The notes: generated from the sequence alone by a model not told the origin. Positions 51,966 to 61,758 are shown, counted from the first letter of the stretch. The stretch is DNA of 64,000 nt from Vibrio mangrovi (GCF_024346955.1 NZ_AP024884.1:558001-622000); one strand, 5' to 3'. Program-made: numbers and translations.

Positions 51966-53216
51966 CTATTTATCAACGACATTCATAGCCGACACTCTGT
52001 TTCGTCCGGTTTTCTTTGCTTTGTAAAGTGCCTGATCAGCATATTTGATGACTTCCTGAGGATCACGGCTGGATTGACTATCACTGACTCCGATGCTGAC
52101 AGTGATATTAACGGTACTATTTGCCTGATTTTTCTGACGTTTCATACGACCAAGCTTATCATTCTTGGGGCGTTTGTCAGTGTTTCGGAGGTGCATGTCG
52201 TAATCCTGAATATCCTGACGTAAGGCTTCAAGATAGTCGAATGCTTCTTCTGTCGTTTTACCTTTAAAGAGAACAGTAAATTCCTCACCGCCATAGCGAT
52301 AGACTTTAGCTCTTCCTTTCACCTGACGTAGCCTGCTGGCAACAAGTTTTAAGACATCATCTCCAGTATCATGGCCATAGTTATCATTAAATTGCTTGAA
52401 ATGATCGACGTCGATCATTGCGATAGTAAAACGGCGCCCCAGATGTTTCATTGCATTATCGAGTGCGGCTCTACCGGGAATATTGGTTAATCGATCATTA
52501 AATGCGAGCTCATGTCCGGCGGCGATGACATACAACACCAGAAAAATACCTGAGATAGAAAATAGTATGCTGGAGATGTGAGGGATGTGAAAAAAAACGA
52601 AGACATCGGATGTAAGCAGTATAGATGTATAAACGACGGCATCGAGTTTGCGGTTTTTTCTCAGCAGCAGAAGCATAGTGATACCGCTCAGAACGATCAG
52701 GTAAAGAAACAGAATGAAAGGTAATCGCGATATCTGCGGAACAGATGATAGCAACTGCGTGAAAATATCAGGAAAGTTTCCCTGATTAAAATGATCGAGA
52801 ATCAGCAACGACCAGAGAAAGAACATTCCCTGGGCAAGCAGATAATATAAGAAATCTTTGGTGACCAGGCCGGAATCACGAAATACATAGCTCATGACAC
52901 AACTGATCGGAAAGAGCAGAGCCAGCAAAGACAGCTCCAGTAATGTTGAACCGGACGTTAATGGTGTTTGTAAACGAAATTGTATGACTGCATAGGCGAG
53001 TAACTGAGCCACTGCCAGCATACCCATTCGGCTCTGTTTAAATATTTGTGCGATCATTAATGAAGTGAAAAACAATACATAGGGCAGATTGACCAATACA
53101 CTTGAATTTGATAGCGAAGTGATCATTTCATGACCAATACCAATATGGATAGCCATGATAAGTAAAACAGGGAGCAGAGAACGGAACCAGGAAGGACTGA
53201 CCGACATTGAAGGCAT
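51966..53216 (-). CDS. Membrane-bound diguanylate cyclase (GGDEF domain)
   Basis: About 416 residues from ATG 53216; TTG 53234 is also possible and neither has a Shine-Dalgarno. The first half is 7-8 membrane helices with no recognisable soluble sensor. The C-terminal GGDEF domain has NIPGRAALDNAM, the substrate motif MIDVDHFKQFNDNYGHDTGDDVL and active site YRYGGEEF, so it should make cyclic di-GMP. The RxxD inhibitory site just before the active site is absent (KGRAKV). An insert near the end (KRPKNDKLGRMKRQKNQ) is unusually basic. Divergent from a ComFB-like gene. Confidence 0.9.
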   Translation of the reverse strand: MPSMSVSPSWFRSLLPVLLIMAIHIGIGHEMITSLSNSSVLVNLPYVLFFTSLMIAQIFKQSRMGMLAVAQLLAYAVIQFRLQTPLTSGSTLLELSLLALLFPISCVMSYVFRDSGLVTKDFLYYLLAQGMFFLWSLLILDHFNQGNFPDIFTQLLSSVPQISRLPFILFLYLIVLSGITMLLLLRKNRKLDAVVYTSILLTSDVFVFFHIPHISSILFSISGIFLVLYVIAAGHELAFNDRLTNIPGRAALDNAMKHLGRRFTIAMIDVDHFKQFNDNYGHDTGDDVLKLVASRLRQVKGRAKVYRYGGEEFTVLFKGKTTEEAFDYLEALRQDIQDYDMHLRNTDKRPKNDKLGRMKRQKNQANSTVNITVSIGVSDSQSSRDPQEVIKYADQALYKAKKTGRNRVSAMNVVDK

Positions 53217-53542
53217 AGATGATTGATTCGTCAAACAATTGGTTGAACTTTACGTGATTTTTCGCCAGAAATACACAGTTTTATTGATTTTCCTGCGCTT
53301 TTATTGAATTTTTTGTTAAAAATAAGTGATTGGATGCACTTGCAATCCGGATAACATCGTCCCTAAAAATTCAAAAGATGAAGGGGATCGAGCTCTCCTG
53401 ATTGATGACATTGTCATATCCGTGAACAAAAATGTGTCAGACAGGTTATCTGAAGCTATGGTTATGATATACCCTGAATTCTGTCTGCTATTTTTTGGGG
53501 AATTGAATCTATTCTGGTCCTGATAATCGATGGAGAATAAAG
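53217..53542. other. Divergent gap between the GGDEF gene and the ComFB-like gene
   Basis: About 325 bases, AT-rich at its left end. A 65-codon frame at 53326 has no family signal or good ribosome site and I do not support it. No cyclic di-GMP riboswitch core was seen. Confidence 0.55.
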
Positions 53543-53929
53543 ATGCATATCAGTGTTGATGTCCATAATTATATGGAAAATTTAGTCGGTCAGATCCTGA
53601 GTTCAGATGATTTTAAGGAGCGATACGATCATGAACAATTGGCGGATCTTGCCTGTTTAGCGTTGAGTCAGCTTCGTCCCGTATATATTCGCCATGATAT
53701 CGATTTCTTATCGGCTCTTCCGGAAGAACGGTTGGTGAAGTTAAAACAGTTTGCAAAAGATGCGGTTGAAGCCGGAGAAACGATGATTCAGAATGATCGC
53801 CGTCGGAATCCGGAGTATCGGGAAATTCCAATTGTTGTTGCAACAGCACGTTATGATGATGATTTAGAGTTGGAATGGTATGAGAGTCCGATTCTTGGTC
53901 ATCATACGGATCATCAGAAGGAGAAATAA
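53543..53929 (+). CDS. ComFB-like (late competence) domain protein, possible c-di-GMP receptor
   Basis: 128 residues. The ComFB pattern is visible as VDVHNYMENLVGQILSS and EQLADLACLALSQLRPVYIRHDIDFLSAL. These small proteins were named from Bacillus competence operons, where their role was unclear. More recent work describes ComFB-domain proteins as cyclic di-nucleotide receptors. Its place beside a diguanylate cyclase fits that. It is followed directly by the HlyU-family gene (stop and next start abut). Confidence 0.8.
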   Translation: MHISVDVHNYMENLVGQILSSDDFKERYDHEQLADLACLALSQLRPVYIRHDIDFLSALPEERLVKLKQFAKDAVEAGETMIQNDRRRNPEYREIPIVVATARYDDDLELEWYESPILGHHTDHQKEK

Positions 53930-54214
53930 GTGGGATTTTTATCTCGGCTGTTCGGTCAGCGCAGCCAGCATCAGGAAGCTTCGTCTAGTGCCGAACCTGT
54001 CTATTACAAAGATTTTGCTATTTTCCCCGAGTCTATTGCGGAAAACGGTCAGTTTCGGGTTGCCGGACGAATTACCCGGGAAATCAATGGTGAAATGAGA
54101 GAACATCGCTTCATTCGATCAGATGTGTTGATGAGTCGCAGCAGTGCTGATGAGTTAATGGTTACTAAAGCAAAAATGTTTATTGATCAGATGGGCGAAA
54201 AGATCTTCAGTTGA
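53930..54214 (+). CDS. HlyU-family small protein
   Basis: 94 residues starting at GTG 53930, immediately after the ComFB-like stop, with GAAGGAG about 7 bases upstream. HlyU (PF10115-type) features: YYKDFAIFPESIAENGQFRVAGRITREINGEMREHRFIRSD. Some members are called transcriptional activators of haemolysin, others are uncharacterised; this family is distinct from the ArsR-type HlyU of V. cholerae. It is probably co-translated with the ComFB-like protein. Confidence 0.8.
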   Translation: MGFLSRLFGQRSQHQEASSSAEPVYYKDFAIFPESIAENGQFRVAGRITREINGEMREHRFIRSDVLMSRSSADELMVTKAKMFIDQMGEKIFS

Positions 54215-54250
54215 GTTCTGTTCAAGTTGATTAAAATCATGATGAAAGAA

Positions 54251-54287
54251 ACCACAAGCCGATAAGCTTGTGGTTTCTTTTTTTGCG
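54251..54287 (+). terminator. Rho-independent terminator after the HlyU-family gene
   Basis: AAACCACAAGC (54251-54261) pairs with GCTTGTGGTTT (54268-54278), followed by a run of T (CTTTTTTTG). Confidence 0.92.
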
Positions 54288-54490
54288 ATGATTAATTTTT
54301 ACCATGATATTCAATTCACTAATCATTCTCGTTAGTATGGTGAATGGTTCATGGAAGATGTTGGACCAAAGCAGTTAGCACAACGTGTTATAAAGAAAAA
54401 TCGGTTGTGCTTTATTGCAATTTGCTTGAGTTTAAGCAAGCCGTTAGATAAAAAAAGAATATTAACTGTGCCAATCATAAGGGAATAGCT

Positions 54491-56026
54491 ATGCAAATTG
54501 GTGTGCCTAAAGAACGACTTGCGGGTGAAACGCGAGTTGCAGCTTCGCCAACTTCGGTGGGGCAGCTGTTAAAGCTGGGGTTCGACGTTCTTGTTGAAGC
54601 TCATGCCGGTGAGAACGCTAGTTTTGAAAACCAAAGTTTCGAAGCAGCAGGAGCCCGGATTGTATCAAATGAAGAAGTATGGAATGCCGATATTATCTTA
54701 AAAGTTAATGCGCCAACTTCTGAAGAAATTGAGCTTATTAAAGAAGGGACAACTCTGATCAGTTTTATCTGGCCAGCCCAGAATCCTGAATTACTGGAAA
54801 CCCTGTCCAGCAAGAAAATCAATGTCCTTGCAATGGATTCTGTACCGAGGATTTCTCGGGCTCAGTCACTTGATGCTTTATCATCAATGGCAAATATCGC
54901 CGGTTACCGGGCGGTTGTTGAAGCAGCGCATGAATTCGGACGTTTCTTTACCGGGCAGATTACAGCAGCTGGTAAGGTTCCACCGGCGAAAGTATTTGTT
55001 GCCGGAGCTGGTGTTGCCGGATTGGCAGCAATTGGTGCAGCCGGAAGTTTAGGTGCGATTGTCCGGGCTTTTGATGTGCGTCCTGAAGTTAAAGAACAGG
55101 TACAATCCATGGGTGCGGAGTTCCTTTCTGTTGATTTTCAGGAGACTTCCGGATCCGGTGATGGTTATGCTAAAGAGATGTCTGACGATTTCAATCGTAA
55201 AGCAGCAGAGCTTTATGCAGAGCAGGCACAGGATGTCGATATTATTATCACAACAGCGTTAATTCCCGGTAGACCAGCTCCCAAGCTCATCACCAAAGAG
55301 ATGGTTGACAGCATGAAAGCGGGGAGTGTGATTGTTGATCTGGCTGCTGCGAATGGCGGCAACTGTGAATATACCGTTGCCGATCAGGTAATTACGACTG
55401 ACAATGGTGTAAAAATTATCGGTTACACGGATATGGTTGGACGTCTGCCAACTCAGTCTTCTCAGCTGTATGCAACCAACCTGGTGAATTTGCTGAAGTT
55501 ATTATGCAAAGAAAAAGATGGTGAGATTCTCATTGACTTTGATGATGTCGTCCAGCGTGGTGTGACTGTTATTAAAGAAGGTGAAGTTACCTGGCCAGCA
55601 CCCCCGATTCAGGTTTCGGCACAACCTCAGGCTAAATCTGAGCCAGTGAAACCAGTGCAGAAAGAGGAAGCAAAGCCTGTATCACCAGTGAAAAAAGCAT
55701 TCGGTCTGGCCGTTGGTGTTGGTGCATTTGCCTGGGTTGCTTCTGTTGCGCCTGCGGCTTTTTTAAGTCACTTTACAGTTTTTGTATTAGCCTGTGTGGT
55801 TGGTTATTACGTGGTTTGGAATGTAACTCATGCATTGCATACACCTTTAATGTCAGTAACTAACGCGATTTCAGGGATTATTGTTATCGGGGCTTTATTG
55901 CAAATTGGCCAGGGAAATAGTTTTGTGACGTTTTTGTCGTTTGTGGCCGTATTGATCGCTAGTATCAATATATTTGGCGGCTTCACTGTCACGAAACGTA
56001 TGCTTGAAATGTTCCGTAGAGGCTAA
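54491..56026 (+). CDS. pntA: NAD(P) transhydrogenase, alpha subunit
   Basis: 511 residues, the E. coli PntA length. NAD-binding domain I has VPKERLAGETRVAASP, VFVAGAGVAGLAAIGAAGSLGA and the RQD-region equivalent DSVPRISRAQSLDALSSMANIAGYRAV. After a Pro/Lys/Glu linker (about 375-400) come four membrane helices. With PntB it couples proton flow to NADPH formation. PntB follows after 13 bases. Confidence 0.96.
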   Translation: MQIGVPKERLAGETRVAASPTSVGQLLKLGFDVLVEAHAGENASFENQSFEAAGARIVSNEEVWNADIILKVNAPTSEEIELIKEGTTLISFIWPAQNPELLETLSSKKINVLAMDSVPRISRAQSLDALSSMANIAGYRAVVEAAHEFGRFFTGQITAAGKVPPAKVFVAGAGVAGLAAIGAAGSLGAIVRAFDVRPEVKEQVQSMGAEFLSVDFQETSGSGDGYAKEMSDDFNRKAAELYAEQAQDVDIIITTALIPGRPAPKLITKEMVDSMKAGSVIVDLAAANGGNCEYTVADQVITTDNGVKIIGYTDMVGRLPTQSSQLYATNLVNLLKLLCKEKDGEILIDFDDVVQRGVTVIKEGEVTWPAPPIQVSAQPQAKSEPVKPVQKEEAKPVSPVKKAFGLAVGVGAFAWVASVAPAAFLSHFTVFVLACVVGYYVVWNVTHALHTPLMSVTNAISGIIVIGALLQIGQGNSFVTFLSFVAVLIASINIFGGFTVTKRMLEMFRRG

Positions 56027-56039
56027 CAAGGAGTAACGA

Positions 56040-57419
56040 ATGTCTGCAGGATTGGTACAAGCGGCGTATATCGTTGCTGCTTTATTTTTTGTGATGAGTC
56101 TGGCTGGCTTATCCAAACAAGAGTCGGCTAAAGTCGGGAATTACTACGGTATTACCGGAATGGCAATTGCCTTGTTGGCGACTATTTTTGCACCTGATAC
56201 ATCTGGTTTCGCCTGGATTATTATTGCGATGGCAATTGGTGGCACGATTGGTATGCACCTTGCCAAGAAAGTTGAAATGACGCAAATGCCTCAGTTGGTT
56301 GCTATTCTCCATAGTTTTGTGGGGATGGCTGCTGTACTTGTAGGATTCAACAGCTTCATTGAAGCGCCGGAAACAGCGACACATGCGGAGCATGTGATCC
56401 ATCTGGTTGAAGTTTTCTTAGGTGTTTTCATCGGTGCGGTAACATTTACCGGTTCGATTGTTGCGTTTGGAAAACTACACGGAGTGATCAAATCTTCACC
56501 ATTGAATATTCCGCATAAGCATAAGTGGAATCTGGCAGCAGTAATTGTTTCTGCGTTATTGCTGATCTACTTCGTGAATGTTGACGGTAGTTATTTTGCG
56601 CTGATTGTGATGACTCTGATTGCTTTTGTGTTTGGCTATCATCTGGTTGCTTCTATTGGCGGTGCCGATATGCCGGTTGTTGTTTCTATGCTGAACTCAT
56701 ATTCAGGATGGGCCGCCGCCGCCGCGGGTTTTATGTTGGCAAACGATCTGCTGATTGTTACTGGTGCACTCGTCGGTTCTTCCGGTGCAATTCTTTCTTA
56801 CATCATGTGTAAAGCGATGAATCGCTCTTTTATCAGTGTGATTGCTGGTGGATTTGGTCAGGAAGTGGTGATCAGTGATACCGAGGAGGGAGGGGAACAC
56901 CGTGAGATCATGGCTGAGGATGTTGCTGAGTTACTGAAAAACTCGAAATCAGTGGTGATCACTCCAGGATATGGTATGGCGGTTGCTCAGGCTCAGTATC
57001 CCGTTTCTGAAATTACAGAAAAGCTGAGAGCTCATGGCGTAGAAGTCCGGTTTGGTATCCATCCGGTGGCCGGACGTTTACCGGGTCATATGAATGTTCT
57101 GTTAGCGGAAGCGAAAGTACCGTATGAAATTGTTCTTGAAATGGATGAAATCAACGAGGATTTCAGTGAAACAGATACGGTGCTTGTTATTGGCGCGAAC
57201 GATACGGTCAACCCCGCAGCATTAGAGGATCCTAACAGTCCGATTGCCGGTATGCCGGTTTTGGAAGTATGGAATGCGAAAGATGTGATCGTGTTTAAAC
57301 GCTCGATGAATACCGGGTATGCAGGTGTGCAGAATCCACTATTCTTTAAAGAGAATACGCATATGCTGTTCGGTGATGCAAAAGCTTCGTGCCTGCACAT
57401 TCTGGAACACCTGGAATGA
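56040..57419 (+). CDS. pntB: NAD(P) transhydrogenase, beta subunit
   Basis: 459 residues: about nine membrane helices followed by the NADP-binding domain III with VVITPGYGMAVAQAQYPVSEI, GIHPVAGRLPGHMNVLLAEA and VIGANDTVNPAALEDP. Intact and of standard length. Shine-Dalgarno AAGGAG. Confidence 0.96.
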   Translation: MSAGLVQAAYIVAALFFVMSLAGLSKQESAKVGNYYGITGMAIALLATIFAPDTSGFAWIIIAMAIGGTIGMHLAKKVEMTQMPQLVAILHSFVGMAAVLVGFNSFIEAPETATHAEHVIHLVEVFLGVFIGAVTFTGSIVAFGKLHGVIKSSPLNIPHKHKWNLAAVIVSALLLIYFVNVDGSYFALIVMTLIAFVFGYHLVASIGGADMPVVVSMLNSYSGWAAAAAGFMLANDLLIVTGALVGSSGAILSYIMCKAMNRSFISVIAGGFGQEVVISDTEEGGEHREIMAEDVAELLKNSKSVVITPGYGMAVAQAQYPVSEITEKLRAHGVEVRFGIHPVAGRLPGHMNVLLAEAKVPYEIVLEMDEINEDFSETDTVLVIGANDTVNPAALEDPNSPIAGMPVLEVWNAKDVIVFKRSMNTGYAGVQNPLFFKENTHMLFGDAKASCLHILEHLE

Positions 57420-57444
57420 TGCTTTAAGTGATAGCTTATGATTC

Positions 57445-57473
57445 AAGCCGGCGATAATGCTGGCTTTTTTTAT
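57445..57473 (+). terminator. Rho-independent terminator after pntAB
   Basis: AAGCCGGC (57445-57452) pairs with GCTGGCTT (57459-57466, one wobble), followed by TTTTTATTTT. Confidence 0.9.
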
Positions 57474-57579
57474 TTTCGGGACACATTATTGACACCAACA
57501 TAACACGTAGGTAACTATTTTTGTCATAATGCTAACCAGATCATGAAACTTGTCTGAGAATATAGAGTCACATAAAAAG

Positions 57580-59028
57580 ATGATATTAAAACGATTCATG
57601 TTGTTATTCGTGTCTATAATACCATATGCATATGCGGACTCTTTACCGACAAGAATCGATCACTTTATTTCCCTGTTCCGCTACGACGAAGCGTTAGTTT
57701 CCTATGATTTACGTAAAATAGAAGCAGAATATGCAACAAGATTGATTACGCCGGAGTCTATGTTGCCTCAGACATTTCAATATCCTTTAAAAGATATTCA
57801 ACAGCTTTATGCTCTGGCAAATCAGTGTACCGGAAACTTACCCTTGAGCCCTTTAACAACTGAACCTCTGGTTTTTACCCGGGCGATGTGTAAGGGAACA
57901 AAGCTCCCGCTTCGCTGGTTTGCCAGAAGTTCTCTGATTCATCCGGGTGGGGGAACATATGCGGCCCGTTATGTGAAGAAATATCCTGAGTTTTTTGATG
58001 AACTCAAAGTTTATATGCATATTCAGGAGCGTCCTGAAGCGCCGCAAGATAGTTTATTAGGACGTCTGCAACGTATGGACAGTGAGTCGGTGACCTCTTT
58101 AATTTCAGGTGACTCGATGTTCAGTGAGCAAAATGAGCTCTGGTTAAGAAAAGGCGATCAATATTATGTTTTTCCGGAGAGTATCTGGAAAAACAATGCT
58201 GAGGAAGCCGGGTTGGTGTTTACCTATGTCAATACGGATGACTCGACCTGCTTTGTTCAGCGAGGTAATTTATGTTGGGCTGAGGAAGATCAATCGGATA
58301 TTTTACGTTATATCCTGGTTGGTCTCGTCGTTGTCAACGTTTTGCTGGTGATTAGCTGGTTTGTCTATCGCTGGAATTCAAAACGGCTTGAACTGAGAAG
58401 CCGTATGTTGATCTTACAGATCTTGACACATGAATTGCGGACACCAATAGCTAGTTTGTCTCTGACTGTTGAAGGATTTCGGCGAGAGTTTGAACGACTT
58501 CCGGAAACTGTTTACGATGAGTTCAGGCGATTATGTGAGGATTCTCGTCGTCTAAGACAATTGGCAGAAGCCAGTAAAGATTATTTACAGTCGGATACAA
58601 AGCCATTGGCTGTCGATTGGGTGCCATCGGTTGCCGAGTGGTTACAGTTTAAAATAGAGGAAGAATTTGAGTCACCCATTCATTTTTCAATCAATCAGGA
58701 TATTGCTGCAAAATTAAATGTCTATTGGTTGGGAACTTGTATTGATAATTTGCTAAGAAATGCAATTAAATATGGTGTTGCTCCAGTGCAGCTGGATGTG
58801 ACGACTTCAAGTCATATGGTTACGTTTAAAGTAATCGATCAAGGCATGCTGACTCAGGGAGATTGGCGTCAGTTGCGTAAACCCTTCGTCAGTAAAAGTG
58901 GTTTAGGACTTGGTTTAACAATTGTAGAATCTATGGTTGGGAGAATGGGAGGCAAGATGTCTCTGGTCGGGCCACCAACAACATTTATTTTGGAGATACC
59001 CTGTGAAACAGACGTTGCTTCTTGTTGA
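57580..59028 (+). CDS. vxrA: Sensor histidine kinase, VxrA-like
   Basis: About 482 residues from ATG 57580; the alternative TTG 57550 has no better ribosome site. Signal peptide (FMLLFVSIIPYAYADS), a periplasmic sensor of about 230 residues of the Vibrio-type DUF3404 kind, one membrane helix (about 243-265, ILVGLVVVNVLLVISWFVYRW), DHp domain with phospho-His in LTHELRTPIASL, and an ATPase domain with N-box DNLLRNAIKYG and SGLGLGLTIVESM. In V. cholerae VxrAB controls cell-wall stress genes, type VI secretion and biofilm. It overlaps vxrB by 26 bases. Confidence 0.87.
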   Translation: MILKRFMLLFVSIIPYAYADSLPTRIDHFISLFRYDEALVSYDLRKIEAEYATRLITPESMLPQTFQYPLKDIQQLYALANQCTGNLPLSPLTTEPLVFTRAMCKGTKLPLRWFARSSLIHPGGGTYAARYVKKYPEFFDELKVYMHIQERPEAPQDSLLGRLQRMDSESVTSLISGDSMFSEQNELWLRKGDQYYVFPESIWKNNAEEAGLVFTYVNTDDSTCFVQRGNLCWAEEDQSDILRYILVGLVVVNVLLVISWFVYRWNSKRLELRSRMLILQILTHELRTPIASLSLTVEGFRREFERLPETVYDEFRRLCEDSRRLRQLAEASKDYLQSDTKPLAVDWVPSVAEWLQFKIEEEFESPIHFSINQDIAAKLNVYWLGTCIDNLLRNAIKYGVAPVQLDVTTSSHMVTFKVIDQGMLTQGDWRQLRKPFVSKSGLGLGLTIVESMVGRMGGKMSLVGPPTTFILEIPCETDVASC

Positions 59029-59659
59029 AGATGATAAAAACTTGGCTGATGGCTTACTGGTAAGTCTGGAACAAGCCGGATATAACTGTTTGCATGCAGA
59101 GAGAATATCGGAAGTTAAACAATATTGGGATCAGGCTGATTTAGTGATTTTAGACAGACAGCTTCCTGACGGTGATTCGGTTGAACATTTGGCCGACTGG
59201 AAAAATATTAAAGACGTACCTGTCATACTGCTAACGGCATTAGTGACGGTCAAAGATAAAGTGGCAGGACTTGATTCCGGAGCAAATGATTATTTAACCA
59301 AACCATTTGCAGAAGCGGAACTGTTTGCCAGAATCAGAGCGCAGTTACGTTCTCCTGACGGTCAGCAGGATGATACCAAAGTTGTCACGACAGAATTAAC
59401 AATTGATAAAGCGACCCGGGAAGTTCACTACAAGGGCGAATTAATTACTTTGACGCGAACTGAGTTTGATTTGCTCTTGTTCCTGGCTAGTAACTTAGGC
59501 AGGGTCTTTACCCGGGATGAGTTATTGGATCATGTATGGGGCTACAATCATTTCCCAACGACCAGAACTGTAGATACACATGTTCTTCAGTTAAGACAGA
59601 AACTCCCCGGATTGGAAATAGAGACGTTGCGGGGTGTCGGCTATAAAATGAAAGCCTGA
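59003..59659 (+). CDS. vxrB: OmpR-family response regulator, VxrB-like
   Basis: 218 residues starting at GTG 59003 (GGAG 8 bases upstream), inside the end of vxrA; a frame from 58937 adds an unrelated head. Receiver domain has LLLVEDDKNLADGL, phospho-Asp in LVILDRQLPDGD, and Lys in YLTKPF. The winged-helix DNA-binding domain has LTRTEFDLLLFLASNLGRVFTRDELLDHVWG and TRTVDTHVLQLRQKL. The vxrC start overlaps its stop codon. Confidence 0.9.
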   Translation: MKQTLLLVEDDKNLADGLLVSLEQAGYNCLHAERISEVKQYWDQADLVILDRQLPDGDSVEHLADWKNIKDVPVILLTALVTVKDKVAGLDSGANDYLTKPFAEAELFARIRAQLRSPDGQQDDTKVVTTELTIDKATREVHYKGELITLTRTEFDLLLFLASNLGRVFTRDELLDHVWGYNHFPTTRTVDTHVLQLRQKLPGLEIETLRGVGYKMKA

Positions 59660-60540
59660 TGAAGAAAAAAAGCCTCTTCTTGCTGGGAGTACTGTTATGT
59701 ACTCCCGGTTATCATGTTTATGCCGACTGGTTTGAACAAAATACGCCGTTAACTCAGGCTCATGAACATTTACTCGAAAATGATTTACCTAAAATGTTCA
59801 GTTCTTTGGTTGAAGTATGGCAGAGCCCCAATGGAAATCACCTCAGAAATCATCTGAATGATCTGTTGTTGCAATCGCTGAATGCTGATTGTGGGAAGAG
59901 TCTGGATCGTACGCCTTTTCCTGACTGGATTAAATCATTAGCTGTCCGGCGGGTTGAAATTCAAAGTCCGGGGCGTGATGCATTTCAGCTCTTAGTTGAT
60001 TTAGTGACAACGTCACAAATAAAAGAAGTCTCATTTACACGCTGGATAGACCATTCTATCTCCCTTGACAGCTCTTTCTCTCAGATTAATCGTGACGTTG
60101 TCACTGATGATGAACGTACTTATGTTAAACGATATAATTTGAATAACCGTCTTCCGATGGGGCTTTATCGTTTAATTGTTTCCAGAAAAAACGGTGAGTC
60201 ATGGAGTTCTTGGGTGATCTTAGATAACCCTAAGACTTATCACACCATTCACTGGCGTTCAAAGGAACAATGGAATGTAGAAAAAACAGCAATTCCTAAT
60301 CCTTACTGCCCGTTACCTAAGATGAGAGTTTCCGTATACAGCTACGATGATGGTAAATACTCGGAAGTTTGGAAGCAAACCTATGAGTCCAATTATCCCA
60401 CTCAGTTACCGGCAAATACATTAGAGCCGGATCGGTATGTGCTGGCCGTATCGATGAATCATCAGCGATGGCAGGGACCAATTACTATTGAGCAATCTCA
60501 AGTAATCAGTAAAACATATGATGTTTCACTAGAGGAATAG
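59659..60540 (+). CDS. vxrC: VxrC-like periplasmic protein (DUF2861 family)
   Basis: 293 residues with signal peptide MKKKSLFLLGVLLCTPGYHVYA. The mature protein is beta-rich with no catalytic motif. ATG overlaps the vxrB stop (ATGA), so it belongs to the same transcript. In V. cholerae the operon continues with vxrC, vxrD and vxrE of unclear function; the match in place and family is the basis for the symbol. Confidence 0.75.
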   Translation: MKKKSLFLLGVLLCTPGYHVYADWFEQNTPLTQAHEHLLENDLPKMFSSLVEVWQSPNGNHLRNHLNDLLLQSLNADCGKSLDRTPFPDWIKSLAVRRVEIQSPGRDAFQLLVDLVTTSQIKEVSFTRWIDHSISLDSSFSQINRDVVTDDERTYVKRYNLNNRLPMGLYRLIVSRKNGESWSSWVILDNPKTYHTIHWRSKEQWNVEKTAIPNPYCPLPKMRVSVYSYDDGKYSEVWKQTYESNYPTQLPANTLEPDRYVLAVSMNHQRWQGPITIEQSQVISKTYDVSLEE

Positions 60541-60600
60541 CTAAAGATATATAACAATCTGTCGTTATAAACATTAAATTTCATTCGGTTTATAGCGCAT

Positions 60601-61758
60601 ATGGATATAAAACTAAAATACCTGATTCCTTCACTACTTGTCGTTTCATCCGGGAGTATGGCTGCTTCCTACGCTGTTGAAGCCCGGGGAGATGCGATGG
60701 GAGGAACAGGGGTTGTTTCAGCCAATTACCTTACTGCTCCTTTCTATAATCCTGCCATTGTTGCGATCTATCGTAGAAATGATGATGCGGGGATGATACT
60801 TCCCAGTTTTGGCCTGACCTATAATGATCCTGATGACATTTCTAATACAATTGATGACATTAGTGATTTAGTTAAGCAGGTTGAAGGCGGAGATCTTTCA
60901 AGAGTCGGAGAACTTCAGAGCCAGTTAGATGCTTTAGATGGTGGCGAATTGAAAGCTGACATTGGTGGCGCTGTAGCGATAGGAATTCCCAATCAGTATA
61001 TTGCGATGAACCTGTTTGGAAAAGCTTATGCTGAAACCTACATTACACCATCGATCTCAACCGGTGGAGCAACAACGCTTGATAATGCTCAGAATAGTAC
61101 AATTGATGCTGTTTCTGTAGCTGTCACGGAAGTTGGCCTTTCTTTGGCAAAATATCAGACATTCCTGGGGCAACACATTGCGATGGGGATATCTCCGAAG
61201 CTACAACGGGTTTATACATATGTATATGAGGCCAGCCTGCAGAATTATGATCTCAGCGATATTGATGCAAACAGTACCGGTGAAACAATCTTTAATATAG
61301 ATGCTGGTTTTCTGTGGTTCTATGGCCCGCTCAGAGTTGGCTTTGCTGCAACGAATTTAGTTTCCCGGGATATTACGACAAAGCAGGTTGCTTCTAGTAT
61401 TGCCGGTAAAGCAGACCTTCAGTATGACTATCAATTAAGACCTCTATACACTGTTGGCGTCGGCTTGATTGGAGATTATGCATCCATCAGTGTTGACTAT
61501 GATCTGAATGAAGAAGAACGTTACACTGGTTTCAATGATAATACGCAGATGCTCCGTGTCGGAGGAGAGATTGATATTCTGCGCCAACTTAAACTTCGGG
61601 CCGGCTACAAGAAAAATCTTGCTTATAGTAACTCAGACGGAACCTATACAGCAGGGATTGGACTTTCTCTCCTTGGCTTATTTGAGCTTGATGCTGCAGT
61701 GAGTTATACCAATACACATGCGAAAGGCGCTTATGTGAACTTTCTATCGACATACTAA
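60601..61758 (+). CDS. TraF-like outer-membrane beta-barrel protein
   Basis: 385 residues with a signal peptide (MDIKLKYLIPSLLVVSSGSMAAS). The mature start VEARGDAMGGTGVVSANYLTAPFYNPA is typical of the 'conjugal transfer protein TraF' (TraF_2) family of porin-like proteins related to FadL/OmpP1 barrels. The repeated amphipathic strands and the final aromatic strand (YVNFLSTY) fit a barrel. The conjugation name is misleading, as no transfer genes are near. It lies 60 bases after vxrC and may be the next vxr gene. Confidence 0.75.
   Translation: MDIKLKYLIPSLLVVSSGSMAASYAVEARGDAMGGTGVVSANYLTAPFYNPAIVAIYRRNDDAGMILPSFGLTYNDPDDISNTIDDISDLVKQVEGGDLSRVGELQSQLDALDGGELKADIGGAVAIGIPNQYIAMNLFGKAYAETYITPSISTGGATTLDNAQNSTIDAVSVAVTEVGLSLAKYQTFLGQHIAMGISPKLQRVYTYVYEASLQNYDLSDIDANSTGETIFNIDAGFLWFYGPLRVGFAATNLVSRDITTKQVASSIAGKADLQYDYQLRPLYTVGVGLIGDYASISVDYDLNEEERYTGFNDNTQMLRVGGEIDILRQLKLRAGYKKNLAYSNSDGTYTAGIGLSLLGLFELDAAVSYTNTHAKGAYVNFLSTY

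Noticed and set aside
53326..53523. A 65-codon frame in the gap before the ComFB-like gene
   Set aside because: No ribosome site, no family signal and atypical composition.
53240..53540. A c-di-GMP riboswitch ahead of the ComFB-like gene
   Set aside because: The conserved GEMM core (CGCAAAGCC and its partner loop) was not found.
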